A stretch of DNA of 11,421 nt from Ignatzschineria sp. GTDB lineage: Bacteria > Pseudomonadota > Gammaproteobacteria > Cardiobacteriales > Wohlfahrtiimonadaceae. Positions 1-5,873 of the stretch are shown piece by piece (the first letter of the stretch is position 1; each line of letters starts with the position of its first letter). The position numbers were made by a program, and so were the translations under genes. The notes under the pieces were generated by a model. It was not told the origin of the DNA, did no database searches, and saw only the letters and a program-made list of their open reading frames with translations. The stretch covers positions 1-11,421 of the forward strand of contig JASLEF010000084.1 in NCBI GenBank assembly GCA_030151245.1, read 5' to 3'.

Positions 1-234
1 AGCTTGAAAAACTAAGATAGAGGGATTCTTCTACAGGCGATGATTATTTATTTTAGCCGCGTCATTGGGGAGTAATCATTGCATCACGGATGTCGTGATT
101 TTGAGAGTAGGTTATGATCTTTCTGATGATTGTTCTAAAATAAAAAGGATGATGCAGGGGAAGTGTCAGCTGAAAAGAGAGATAGATTTGATGGTTATTC
201 ACGCTTTTTGTTGGCGATTTATTTGTAAAATGGC

Positions 235-275
235 GGTCATAGGTCATAGGTCATAGGTCATAGGTCATAGGTCAT
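235..275. repeat. AGGTCAT heptamer tandem array
   Basis: Five perfect head-to-tail copies of AGGTCAT fill 241-275, preceded by a six-base partial copy GGTCAT at 235-240. The array ends 31 bases before the start codon at 307. A -10-like CATAAT lies at 280-285, immediately after the array, so the -35 position would fall inside the repeats. Short arrays like this can gain or lose units by slippage. A seven-base change would move anything upstream by a non-integral helical turn. The array is seen directly; a regulatory role is inferred. Confidence 0.85.
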
Positions 276-279
276 CGAG

Positions 280-285
280 CATAAT
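280..285 (+). promoter_or_regulatory. Candidate -10 box for the three-paralog operon
   Basis: CATAAT matches the sigma-70 -10 consensus at five of six positions and lies 21 bases before the first start codon. No TTGACA-like -35 is present at the proper distance; that position is occupied by the heptamer repeat. If this is the promoter, it may depend on an activator or on the repeat itself. Confidence 0.3.
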
Positions 286-306
286 TTTGATAAAGAATAA
301 TAGATT

Positions 307-741
307 ATGAAACAGTTTTTTGGGTACTTGTTACTACTAGCGCTAATTTTTATCTGCTGGTGGGCTGCTTATACTTTTTATAGTGCAGGAGAGACTCCTG
401 GTGTTTATATCGCCGGATTTTTTGGCATCCTCTTCTCTTCATTATTGCTCTATGCTGTGGGTTATGAATTACGGAAGTCTTATCGCATAGCATTTGTTAA
501 TAAAGATTATGATCTGATTATGACCCAATTAGATTATATTGAAGCCTTGAGTAAGGATCTTTATTATGTGCATACGAAATGGGTAGATCCTGATGGCGGT
601 GCGATTTTTTATTTTAAGAGTGAATATCTTCAATTTAATCCAGAAAAACTCTTAAAAGATCAAGAGATCCCTGTCAAAATTAGTCGTCGCAACTATCAAT
701 TATATACGGTTGATCTCTCTTTTTTACCGAAGTTAGCATGA
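307..741 (+). CDS. Two-helix membrane protein, paralog 1 of 3
   Basis: Function unknown. The protein has 144 residues, with hydrophobic helices at about residues 4-24 and 31-53. A soluble C-terminal domain of about 85 residues follows, probably cytoplasmic because basic residues (RKSYR) follow helix 2. The end carries the family pattern shared with the next two genes: a Y-x-V-x-x-x-W-x-D segment near 87-94, Y-F-K-S near 102-105, N-P near 111-112, I-P-V near 121-123 and a V-D-L-S-F-L-P end at 135-141. It is the most divergent copy: it lacks the N-N pair of its sisters and has N-P where they have D-P. The start at 307 has only a weak A-rich upstream sequence and no clear GGAG. The heptamer array lies just upstream. 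The layout resembles DUF3592-like small membrane proteins, but I cannot assign it to a named family. Confidence 0.85.
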   Translation: MKQFFGYLLLLALIFICWWAAYTFYSAGETPGVYIAGFFGILFSSLLLYAVGYELRKSYRIAFVNKDYDLIMTQLDYIEALSKDLYYVHTKWVDPDGGAIFYFKSEYLQFNPEKLLKDQEIPVKISRRNYQLYTVDLSFLPKLA

Positions 742-748
742 GTCATCG

Positions 749-1207
749 ATGATGGAAAAATTTATGATAGTTTTTTTCTCAATCTTTGGGATTATTGGCA
801 TCGGAATTCTTATCGGGTTCTATCATATCGGCGAACCTGTGATGTTGGTTGTGGGGATGATATTTTCGTTAGCGGGATGGGGAGTGGTCATTCCTCTAGT
901 TAGAAAACGGATCATTCAACGTCGGGTGAGAGCGCGCGGAGTGGCAATTGACACAACGTTTATGGAAGTTATTCGTAGTGATGTGTCGATGAATAACCAT
1001 CAAGGTTATATTGTTCGTACTCAGTGGTTAGATGTAGATAAAAATATTTTATATTACTTTTCTAGTAATACATTATGGTATGATCCGACAGAGATTTTAA
1101 AAGATATCCGCTCTATTACGGTACTTGTTAATCCTAATAATTTCTATCAAAACTATATGGATTTAACCTTTTTACCAGATCGACATATATTGGCTAAAGG
1201 AGAATAA
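749..1207 (+). CDS. Two-helix membrane protein, paralog 2 of 3
   Basis: Function unknown; a tandem paralog of its neighbours. It has 152 residues, with helices at about 5-25 and 30-51 and then a basic stretch (RKRIIQRRVRARG, 52-64), which suggests a cytoplasmic C-terminal domain. That domain carries N-N at 82-83, Y-I-V-R-T-Q-W-L-D at 87-95, Y-Y-F-S-S at 102-106, D-P at 112-113, P-N-N at 129-131 and Y-M-D-L-T-F-L-P at 136-143. It starts seven bases after the stop of paralog 1. Two ATG codons stand side by side at 749 and 752 and neither has a strong Shine-Dalgarno, so translation is probably coupled to the gene upstream. The choice between the two starts is open. Confidence 0.87.
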   Translation: MMEKFMIVFFSIFGIIGIGILIGFYHIGEPVMLVVGMIFSLAGWGVVIPLVRKRIIQRRVRARGVAIDTTFMEVIRSDVSMNNHQGYIVRTQWLDVDKNILYYFSSNTLWYDPTEILKDIRSITVLVNPNNFYQNYMDLTFLPDRHILAKGE

Positions 1208-1208
1208 A

Positions 1209-1697
1209 ATGCCATCGGGTGCGCGTTTTACCATGATGATGGTAATTATTTTATTTGGAGGCGTAGGGCTCTTATTTTTCTTTGTCGGATTAATGATGAT
1301 TAAGAAATCGGGGGGATCTCCCGACACGTTTCTTTTGATGGGGGTAGGGGGAATTACCGCTTTAATAGGCTTGACGCCTTTAATCGTTTTTCTAAGAAAG
1401 CGTTGGATTAAGTATCGGGTTTTGGGCAAAGGCATGATTGTTCAATCCTACTATTTAGATATTGTTATGGCTGAATATTCCGTTAATAATTGGCGACCTT
1501 TTTTAATTCGATCCCAATGGCATGATGTTGAGCGACATAAACTTTATATCTTTAAAAGTGGTCCTTTGACGAATGATCCTTCTCGTTTTCTGAAGGTAGG
1601 ATTACAGATTCCGGTTTATATTGATCCCAAAAATCCGAAGCATTACTACATGGATTTAGAATCAGCCCCGGGATTATCAGGAATCTATATTCGATAG
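1209..1697 (+). CDS. Two-helix membrane protein, paralog 3 of 3
   Basis: Function unknown; third member of the tandem family. It has 162 residues, with a short N-terminal tail and helices at about 8-30 and 41-62. The basic R-K-R-W-I-K-Y-R (63-70) then leads into the shared C-terminal domain: V-N-N at 92-94, L-I-R-S-Q-W-H-D at 99-106, Y-I-F-K-S at 113-117, D-P at 123-124, I-P-V at 134-136, D-P-K-N-P at 139-143 and Y-Y-M-D-L at 146-150. The usual F-L-P end is replaced by E-S-A-P followed by a short tail. The ribosome binding site AAGGAG (1197-1202) lies in the last codons of paralog 2, six bases before the ATG. One base separates the two reading frames, so the genes are surely co-transcribed. 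Confidence 0.88.
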   Translation: MPSGARFTMMMVIILFGGVGLLFFFVGLMMIKKSGGSPDTFLLMGVGGITALIGLTPLIVFLRKRWIKYRVLGKGMIVQSYYLDIVMAEYSVNNWRPFLIRSQWHDVERHKLYIFKSGPLTNDPSRFLKVGLQIPVYIDPKNPKHYYMDLESAPGLSGIYIR

Positions 1698-1714
1698 ATT
1701 CCGATCGATATTTT
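1680..1714 (+). terminator. Possible terminator after the three-paralog operon
   Basis: A perfect 9-bp stem, GGAATCTAT (1680-1688) with ATAGATTCC (1694-1702), has a five-base loop and overlaps the stop codon of paralog 3. A short TTTT follows only eight bases later (1711-1714), so it is not a textbook intrinsic terminator. Its place between convergent genes makes a transcript-end role plausible. Confidence 0.4.
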
Positions 1715-1734
1715 AGGCTGATTCAAATTTTCCA

Positions 1735-2607
1735 CTATTGTGTAATCATCGGTCTTGATCTATCTGCGCACCATTCGCTCCAAGAACCATGGTAGAGTTG
1801 TGTGGGACCAAATCCTGCGTAATAGAGAGCAAAAAGATTATGGCAAGCTGAAACACCGGAGCCGCATTGATTGACAATGGTTCTTGGGTCGATCCCCTGT
1901 AAAAATTGATGCCATTCTTGACGAAGTTTGGCTGCGGGTTTGAAAGATCCAGTGGGATCAAGATTACGTTCAAAGGGATAATTTATCGCCGTAGGAATAT
2001 GTCCGGCAATAGGATCTAAAGGTTCCTCTTCCCCTCGAAAACGTGCTTCTCCTCGCGCATCAATGATTTGTAACTGATCATCTGGATCACCTTTGACATA
2101 CTCTAAGATCTCTTCTAGGGGGATTACATGAAAATCACTGTCACGTAATGTTATATCTCCTCTAGGAATATTGGGCGTTGGTGCAATGATCTCTATCTCG
2201 CCATTCATAGCATTCCATGCCGAAAAACCGCCATTGAGAAGTTGGACTTTATCATGACCTAAGTGTTTAAGAATCCACCAAACGTGACTGGCAAACATCC
2301 CATTTTTATCATCATAAATGATGATATGATCCTGATTATTTAGGCCAATATTTTGGAGGATTTCAATTAATTCATTATCAGATTTAATTGGATGGCGCCC
2401 ATTATTTCCTGTTTTAACACGACAGAGTGATTGCTCCAAATCTAAACGTTGCGCAGAAGGAATACGACCTTTTAAGTAAGCTTCATTGCCGTAATGTGAG
2501 TTTGTTAAATCAAATCGGACATCAATGATTTTTAAAGGAGCGCATTGTTGGCGTAATAGTTGTAATTCATCTGCTTCGATGAGTGGCGAGAAGTTAGTGA
2601 TAGTCAT
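1735..2607 (-). CDS. sseA: Thiosulfate/3-mercaptopyruvate sulfurtransferase, two rhodanese domains
   Basis: It transfers a sulfane sulfur from 3-mercaptopyruvate or thiosulfate to an acceptor such as cyanide or a thiol. No signal peptide is visible, so it is probably cytoplasmic. Numbering from the first of two adjacent ATG codons gives 291 residues, the usual length. The N-terminal rhodanese domain (about 8-140) is a catalytically inactive type: its loop reads Y-D-D-K-N-G-M-F-A-S-H at 99-109. The C-terminal domain (about 160-285) has D-A-R at 184-186, R-F at 190-191, G-H-I-P at 203-206 and the active loop C-G-S-G-V-S-A with the nucleophile at Cys249. The C-G-S-G-V form is the mercaptopyruvate type, not the C-R-K-G rhodanese type. 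GGAG (2614-2617) stands three bases from the first ATG (2610) and six from the second (2607), so I favour the second. The gene is convergent with the paralog operon. Confidence 0.92.
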   Translation of the reverse strand: MTITNFSPLIEADELQLLRQQCAPLKIIDVRFDLTNSHYGNEAYLKGRIPSAQRLDLEQSLCRVKTGNNGRHPIKSDNELIEILQNIGLNNQDHIIIYDDKNGMFASHVWWILKHLGHDKVQLLNGGFSAWNAMNGEIEIIAPTPNIPRGDITLRDSDFHVIPLEEILEYVKGDPDDQLQIIDARGEARFRGEEEPLDPIAGHIPTAINYPFERNLDPTGSFKPAAKLRQEWHQFLQGIDPRTIVNQCGSGVSACHNLFALYYAGFGPTQLYHGSWSEWCADRSRPMITQ

Positions 2608-2669
2608 CATAATCTCCAGATAAAAGAGGTGATAAAAGTGAATCTTAGAATTGAGAAGTTGATTTTGCC

Positions 2670-2698
2670 ATCATAAATTAGAGTGATAAGGACCGCAA
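2670..2698 (-). promoter_or_regulatory. Candidate sigma-70 promoter for sseA
   Basis: On the minus strand TTGCGG (2698-2693) and TATGAT (2675-2670) are separated by 17 bases, about 60 bases before the sulfurtransferase start. The -10 matches five of six consensus positions and the -35 three of six. Confidence 0.45.
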
Positions 2699-2930
2699 AC
2701 ATCTAAAGATATTATGAAGTGTGTTGTTCAAATATTCTTGAATGAATTTCTCTTTTCATTTTAGGGAGATTTTGCTTTAAGAGTATTGGGCATCATTACC
2801 GGCACGCAACTGATAAAAGCATGCAAAATACCCTCTTCTAGGTATCTAGTTTTTAATAGAGCTTTAATAAGACAATTTAAAGTCCAATTTTATTATCGGA
2901 AGTGGAGAGGATAATAGGCTCTTTAAAAGG

Positions 2931-2994
2931 TACTCGATGAGTAGTGGGAAAAGAATAGGGGGGAATTAATAGCCGTACTGTTACTCGTTGAGAA
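2931..2994. promoter_or_regulatory. Pair of near-palindromic 13-mers, candidate operators
   Basis: TACTCGATGAGTA at 2931-2943 is a perfect palindrome around a three-base centre. TACTCGTTGAGAA at 2982-2994 matches it at 11 of 13 positions. The two start 51 bases apart, close to five helical turns, and the second overlaps the candidate -35 box (2988-2993) of the YffB-like gene. This arrangement suits a dimeric regulator binding at two sites. The regulator is unknown. Confidence 0.4.
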
Positions 2995-3070
2995 GGCGGT
3001 GTTACAATATGTATCGTATTTTGAAAATATCTCAATAATGATTTAAAACGCATCAGAAAGGAGTTAATGT

Positions 3071-3415
3071 ATGATTATCTATGGAATTAAAAATTGCGAT
3101 ACCATGAAAAAAGCCTTTACATGGCTGGATCAACATCAAATTGAGTATACGTTTCAGGATTATCGTAATCCTGGATTAACAGATGATGAGCTTTCTGACA
3201 TTTTAAAACTCATGGATCTATCTGAAATTGTTAATAAACGTAGTACTTCTTGGCGCGCATTATCCGAGGATGAAAAAGTGGCAGTATTAAAGCCGGAAAC
3301 AGCTATCGCCCTGTTACAAGCACATCCAACCTTAATCAAAAGACCATTAATCGTGAATGGCGATCAAGCAATGGTGGGTTTTTCTAAAGAGCGCTTTGAG
3401 CAAGCGTTTTTATAA
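3071..3415 (+). CDS. yffB: YffB/Spx-family ArsC-like protein
   Basis: A 114-residue thioredoxin-fold protein of the ArsC/Spx/YffB family. The start, Y-G-I-K-N-C-D-T-M-K-K-A (4-15), has the conserved cysteine at residue 9 in the C-D-T context typical of YffB rather than the C-x-x-C of Gram-positive Spx. The W-R motif at 61-62 and I-K-R-P-L near 89-93 are also family hallmarks. The E. coli relative is thought to be a glutathione-linked thiol reductase; its substrate is unsettled, so I do not call this an arsenate reductase. AAGGAG at 3058-3063 lies seven bases before the ATG. An overlapping ATG at 3067 is out of frame. The gene is monocistronic: it has its own terminator, and operator-like repeats lie upstream. 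No dapE follows, unlike in many gammaproteobacteria. Confidence 0.9.
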   Translation: MIIYGIKNCDTMKKAFTWLDQHQIEYTFQDYRNPGLTDDELSDILKLMDLSEIVNKRSTSWRALSEDEKVAVLKPETAIALLQAHPTLIKRPLIVNGDQAMVGFSKERFEQAFL

Positions 3416-3439
3416 AAGGTCTGATGAGGAACGTGAAGG

Positions 3440-3464
3440 AGAGCATCATGGGATGCTCTTTTTT
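3440..3464 (+). terminator. Intrinsic terminator of the YffB-like gene
   Basis: AGAGCATC (3440-3447) pairs perfectly with GATGCTCT (3452-3459) around a four-base loop, and six T run from 3459 to 3464. It lies 24 bases after the stop codon. Confidence 0.93.
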
Positions 3465-3595
3465 ACGTTTTTTGATTTTGGAATGGGGTATCTTCACTTC
3501 ATTTTAAAAGTGGTAGATCACGATATTTTTTGAAATTATTGTCAGTAGGGATCTGTTTATCTTTTTTAATATGATTTTCGTGAGATAGCGTTTGA

Positions 3596-3627
3596 TCTTT
3601 AACTCTTTAACTCTTTAACTTTTTAAG
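3596..3627. repeat. TCTTTAAC octamer tandem array
   Basis: Three perfect copies of TCTTTAAC lie at 3596-3603, 3604-3611 and 3612-3619, followed by a degenerate copy TTTTTAAG at 3620-3627. It lies between two terminators and far from any start codon, so a promoter role is unlikely. It may simply be slippage-prone spacer DNA. Confidence 0.75.
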
Positions 3628-3699
3628 TGAGCATCTAATTCATTTTACTAGCACCAAGACTCTCTTTTAACGGTCAATGAGATGACTTTTATGTTTAGC

Positions 3700-3732
3700 A
3701 AAAAAAAAGCTAATCCTTGATTATGGATTAGC
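3700..3732 (-). terminator. Intrinsic terminator of the aldehyde dehydrogenase gene
   Basis: GCTAATCC (3709-3716) pairs with GGATTAGC (3725-3732) around an eight-base loop. On the minus strand the stem is followed by nine T (the A run at 3700-3708). A CTTTT on the plus side may let it also stop plus-strand transcription weakly. Confidence 0.92.
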
Positions 3733-3789
3733 CTTTTACCTATTGATCATCGATTTTAAATAATTATTCGATGGTTGTTGCTCTCTCGA

Positions 3790-5181
3790 TTAAAATGGTG
3801 CATCAATATCGACAACATCAATCAATTTAATGTTAACGAACTCTTTAAGACCAAGGTCGATTAGTTCACGGCCGTAGCCTGAGCGGCGGATGCCCCCAAA
3901 TGGGAGATCTGCTTTTACCATTGTGGGATGATTAACAAAGATCATTCCGGTAGAGATTTCACCTGCGACACGGCGACCACGTTCATTATCAGATGTGAAT
4001 ACTGATCCACCAAGACCAAAGGGTGAGTCATTTGCAATACGAATGGCATCTGCTTCATCTTCAGCTTTAATAATCATGGAGACTGGACCAAAGAACTCTT
4101 GATAATAGGCAGGGTTATCGGGTGTGACATTTGTGAGAATTGTTGGTTGCACGAAACAGCCTTGTTCAGGGACTTTTGGACCCACTTCAGTAGCCGTTGC
4201 GCCATGTTTAACAGCTTCTTCAATCTGTTTAAGAAGATTTTCTTTAGCACGTTGAGAAGAGAGTGGTGCGAGCTGTGTTTCAGCGTCCATTGGGTCACCG
4301 GCTTTGAGAGCTGCGACACCAGCGGTATACTTTTCTAGGTACTCATCATAGACTTTAGCGTCAATAATCATACGTTTAGATGAGACACAGACTTGACCTG
4401 CATTCCAGTGACGACCAAATACTCCCCAAGCAGCCGTTTTATCAATATCGGCATCATCAAGAACAACAAATGCATCCGCGCCGCCAAGTTCCATAATCGC
4501 TTTTTTGAGGTGTTTACCCGCCGTCGCTGCAACAATAGATCCTGCAAATTCTGAACCTGTTAAGGCAACGCCGATTACGCGAGGATCCGCAAGTACTAAT
4601 TCTACATCCTCATGCTCAATAAACTGATTGATAAATACTCCATCAGGAAGACCTGCCTCTTTCATGAGTGCTTCAAAGGCAAGCGCTGATTGTGGAAGGT
4701 TTGATGCATGTTTTAAGATCAGCGTGTTACCTGCTGAAAGCTGCGGTGCAAGGATACGCGCAACTTGATAAAACGGGAAGTTCCATGGTTCAATTGCAAG
4801 AAGAACTCCCATTGGATCGTAGACTAATTCCGCTTCACCTTCCGCAGGGTCCATGACAGGAAGTTTACGAGGTTGTAGTTGCGCTTCTGCATGACGTACA
4901 TAATATTCTAAAATTTGTGCAGAGAGTTCAACTTCACCCTTTGCTTCTGCAAAGGTTTTACCCATCTCAAGTGTGATGATGCCGGCATATTTATCGACAT
5001 TTTTACGGAGAAGGTCAGCGGCATTTTGAAGGAAAACAACACGCTCTGAAACGGGAAGCTTTTTCCAACTCTGGAAAGCGTTATCTGCTTTTTCGATAGC
5101 AGCTACAATCTCTTCACGAGTTGCACTATCAAAAGTTTTAACTAATTCGTTGGTATATGGATTAACGGTTGCGAATGCCAT
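3790..5181 (-). CDS. NAD(P)-dependent aldehyde dehydrogenase, succinate-semialdehyde type
   Basis: It oxidises an aldehyde to its acid, most likely succinate semialdehyde to succinate, judging by overall likeness to the E. coli Sad/YneI subgroup. At 463 residues it matches the short length of that subgroup. All catalytic positions are visible: P-W-N-F-P with Asn134, Lys157 in L-K-H-A-S-N, T-G-S at 208-210, Glu231 in E-L-G-G, nucleophile Cys265 in G-Q-V-C, and Glu362 in E-F-F-G-P. Histidine after Lys157, where many relatives have proline, is shared with Sad. The start is supported by AGGAG eight bases upstream. It is a single gene with its own terminator; an inverted repeat at its promoter suggests specific regulation. 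No GABA transaminase or permease gene is adjacent, so the physiological substrate is inferred, not shown. Confidence 0.93.
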   Translation of the reverse strand: MAFATVNPYTNELVKTFDSATREEIVAAIEKADNAFQSWKKLPVSERVVFLQNAADLLRKNVDKYAGIITLEMGKTFAEAKGEVELSAQILEYYVRHAEAQLQPRKLPVMDPAEGEAELVYDPMGVLLAIEPWNFPFYQVARILAPQLSAGNTLILKHASNLPQSALAFEALMKEAGLPDGVFINQFIEHEDVELVLADPRVIGVALTGSEFAGSIVAATAGKHLKKAIMELGGADAFVVLDDADIDKTAAWGVFGRHWNAGQVCVSSKRMIIDAKVYDEYLEKYTAGVAALKAGDPMDAETQLAPLSSQRAKENLLKQIEEAVKHGATATEVGPKVPEQGCFVQPTILTNVTPDNPAYYQEFFGPVSMIIKAEDEADAIRIANDSPFGLGGSVFTSDNERGRRVAGEISTGMIFVNHPTMVKADLPFGGIRRSGYGRELIDLGLKEFVNIKLIDVVDIDAPF

Positions 5182-5213
5182 AATTTTGACTCCTAAAATT
5201 TTAATGTGAATTC

Positions 5214-5219
5214 ATTATA
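5214..5219 (-). promoter_or_regulatory. -10 box of the aldehyde dehydrogenase promoter
   Basis: A perfect TATAAT on the minus strand lies 32 bases before the start codon. The -35 position 17 bases further up (GCATCA) is poor, which fits an activated promoter. The inverted repeat at 5241-5265 begins there. Confidence 0.5.
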
Positions 5220-5240
5220 AACCTCTAATTTTGCTGATGC

Positions 5241-5265
5241 ACTCATTTTTCAAGTAAGAATGAGT
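5241..5265. promoter_or_regulatory. Inverted repeat upstream of the aldehyde dehydrogenase, candidate operator
   Basis: ACTCATT (5241-5247) and AATGAGT (5259-5265) form a perfect 7-bp inverted repeat with an 11-base spacer, so the half-site centres are 18 bases apart. It abuts the -35 position of the TATAAT at 5214-5219, where a dimeric regulator could activate or repress. It lies upstream of the expected transcript start, so it would act as DNA rather than as an RNA hairpin. Confidence 0.45.
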
Positions 5266-5796
5266 AACATTTGTTCAGATAATAATTTGTTGTGGCATTA
5301 TCTCTTTGATTGTAAAGATATAAAATACATTATATTTTTAAGTGAAGTGATGAGTGATTAATACTCAAAATGATTTAGCTCAGAAAAGAGGAGGATTTTA
5401 TGTCGTGAGGGATGATGGGTAAAAGGTCACAATAGGGGATTATTTGTGCATAATTGATTCAGCCAAAAGGGAGGAAAGAAATTTGAAAGTTAATTTTAGC
5501 TTTTTATCTCGTTCGGTTTTGGTTAAGGCGCAATAAAGGAGAAGGTAACTTCATCAGCATCATTTAATTCATGAAATAGTTAGAAATATTTAGCCGATGG
5601 TTCAAAGTCATGAAGAGAGTGATTTAAAGGAACGAGCTTCTATCAGCTATTACCTATAAGGCGATTCACTTACAAATCTTTGTTAAAGGAGAAGTCACAT
5701 GAAGTTCATTTGTTAAAAATCCTCAAGATCAGTTCTGGATGCTTTTATCGAGATGGATACTATTTGTCATGCTCGATCACTATCGAAAGGATCTGT

Positions 5797-5846
5797 GAGA
5801 GTAATATCATGATGGGCGTAATATTACTCTCTTGAAGATTTTTTTT
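5797..5846 (+). terminator. Hairpin with T tract, possible plus-strand terminator
   Basis: GAGAGTAATAT (5797-5807) pairs perfectly with ATATTACTCTC (5821-5831) around a 13-base loop. Eight T follow at 5839-5846, seven bases after the stem, which is farther than usual. A second small stem, GAAGAT (5834-5839) with ATCTTC (5848-5853), overlaps the T tract. It would end a plus-strand transcript of the gene-free region, or act as a transcript-end structure for mtnN from the other side. Confidence 0.45.
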
Positions 5847-5854
5847 GATCTTCC

Positions 5855-5870
5855 TGCCTCCTGAGGCAGT
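5855..5870 (-). terminator. Short GC-rich hairpin just after mtnN
   Basis: CTGCCT (5855-5860) pairs with AGGCAG (5865-5870) around a four-base loop, three bases after the mtnN stop codon. No T tract follows on the minus strand, so it may protect the 3' end of the message or help a factor-dependent stop. Confidence 0.4.
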
Positions 5871-5873
5871 AGT

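Larger units (their letters stand above)
1..306. other. Gene-free leader region
   Basis: No convincing gene is visible here. The only open frames have poor starts and no ribosome binding site, and one of them (TTG at 65) simply runs into the heptamer array. A short hairpin with arms ATCACG (83-88) and CGTGAT (94-99) is followed by four T, which could be a weak terminator or an operator. The region ends with the AGGTCAT array and then the first membrane-protein gene. The first 15 bases could be the tail of an upstream gene (reading S-L-K-N-stop), but this cannot be judged from so little sequence. Confidence 0.5.
2611..3070. other. Divergent spacer between sseA and the YffB-like gene
   Basis: This 460-base spacer holds the candidate sseA promoter, two copies of a near-palindromic 13-mer (2931 and 2982) and a plus-strand promoter candidate for the YffB-like gene: TTGAGA 2988-2993, 18 bases, TATCGT 3012-3017. 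A 58-codon minus-strand frame (2877-3053) opens here without a ribosome binding site and is probably not a gene. I see nothing else, and the spacer is longer than two promoters need. Confidence 0.5.
3416..3789. other. Gene-free spacer between convergent genes
   Basis: The YffB-like gene and the aldehyde dehydrogenase converge here. Each end carries a strong terminator (3440-3464 and 3700-3732). About 235 bases remain between them, with no coding frame I can support. They contain the TCTTTAAC octamer array (3596-3627) and otherwise T-rich sequence without clear signals. Confidence 0.6.
5182..5873. other. 692-base gene-free region with mini-ORFs
   Basis: This is the longest stretch without a gene. 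Next to the dehydrogenase lie its promoter and operator. The plus strand then shows good ribosome binding sites in front of very short frames: AGGAGG before ATG at 5400 (two codons), GGGAGG before TTG at 5483 (17 codons, to 5536) and AAAGGAG before ATG at 5699 (five codons). A promoter-like TTGATT (5307-5312) lies upstream, and an 11-bp hairpin followed by a T8 tract (5797-5846) ends the stretch. No frame longer than about 40 codons has family features. It may be a decayed gene or an untranslated transcript; neither is shown. Confidence 0.5.

Noticed and set aside
65..256. 63-codon plus-strand frame ending in the heptamer array
   Set aside because: It starts with TTG, lacks a ribosome binding site, has no family features and stops by chance inside the repeats.
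235..275. Array as a miniature CRISPR
   Set aside because: The units are seven bases and contiguous with no spacers, and no cas gene is present.
307..1697. The three small genes as fragments of one broken gene
   Set aside because: Each has its own helices and a complete C-terminal domain, so they are full-length paralogs, not pieces.
3071..3415. Calling the ArsC-like protein an arsenate reductase
   Set aside because: It has the C-D-T context and length of the YffB branch, and no ars genes are nearby.
4074..4338. Open frames on both strands inside the aldehyde dehydrogenase gene
   Set aside because: They overlap a gene with every catalytic motif intact and have no ribosome binding sites or family likeness.
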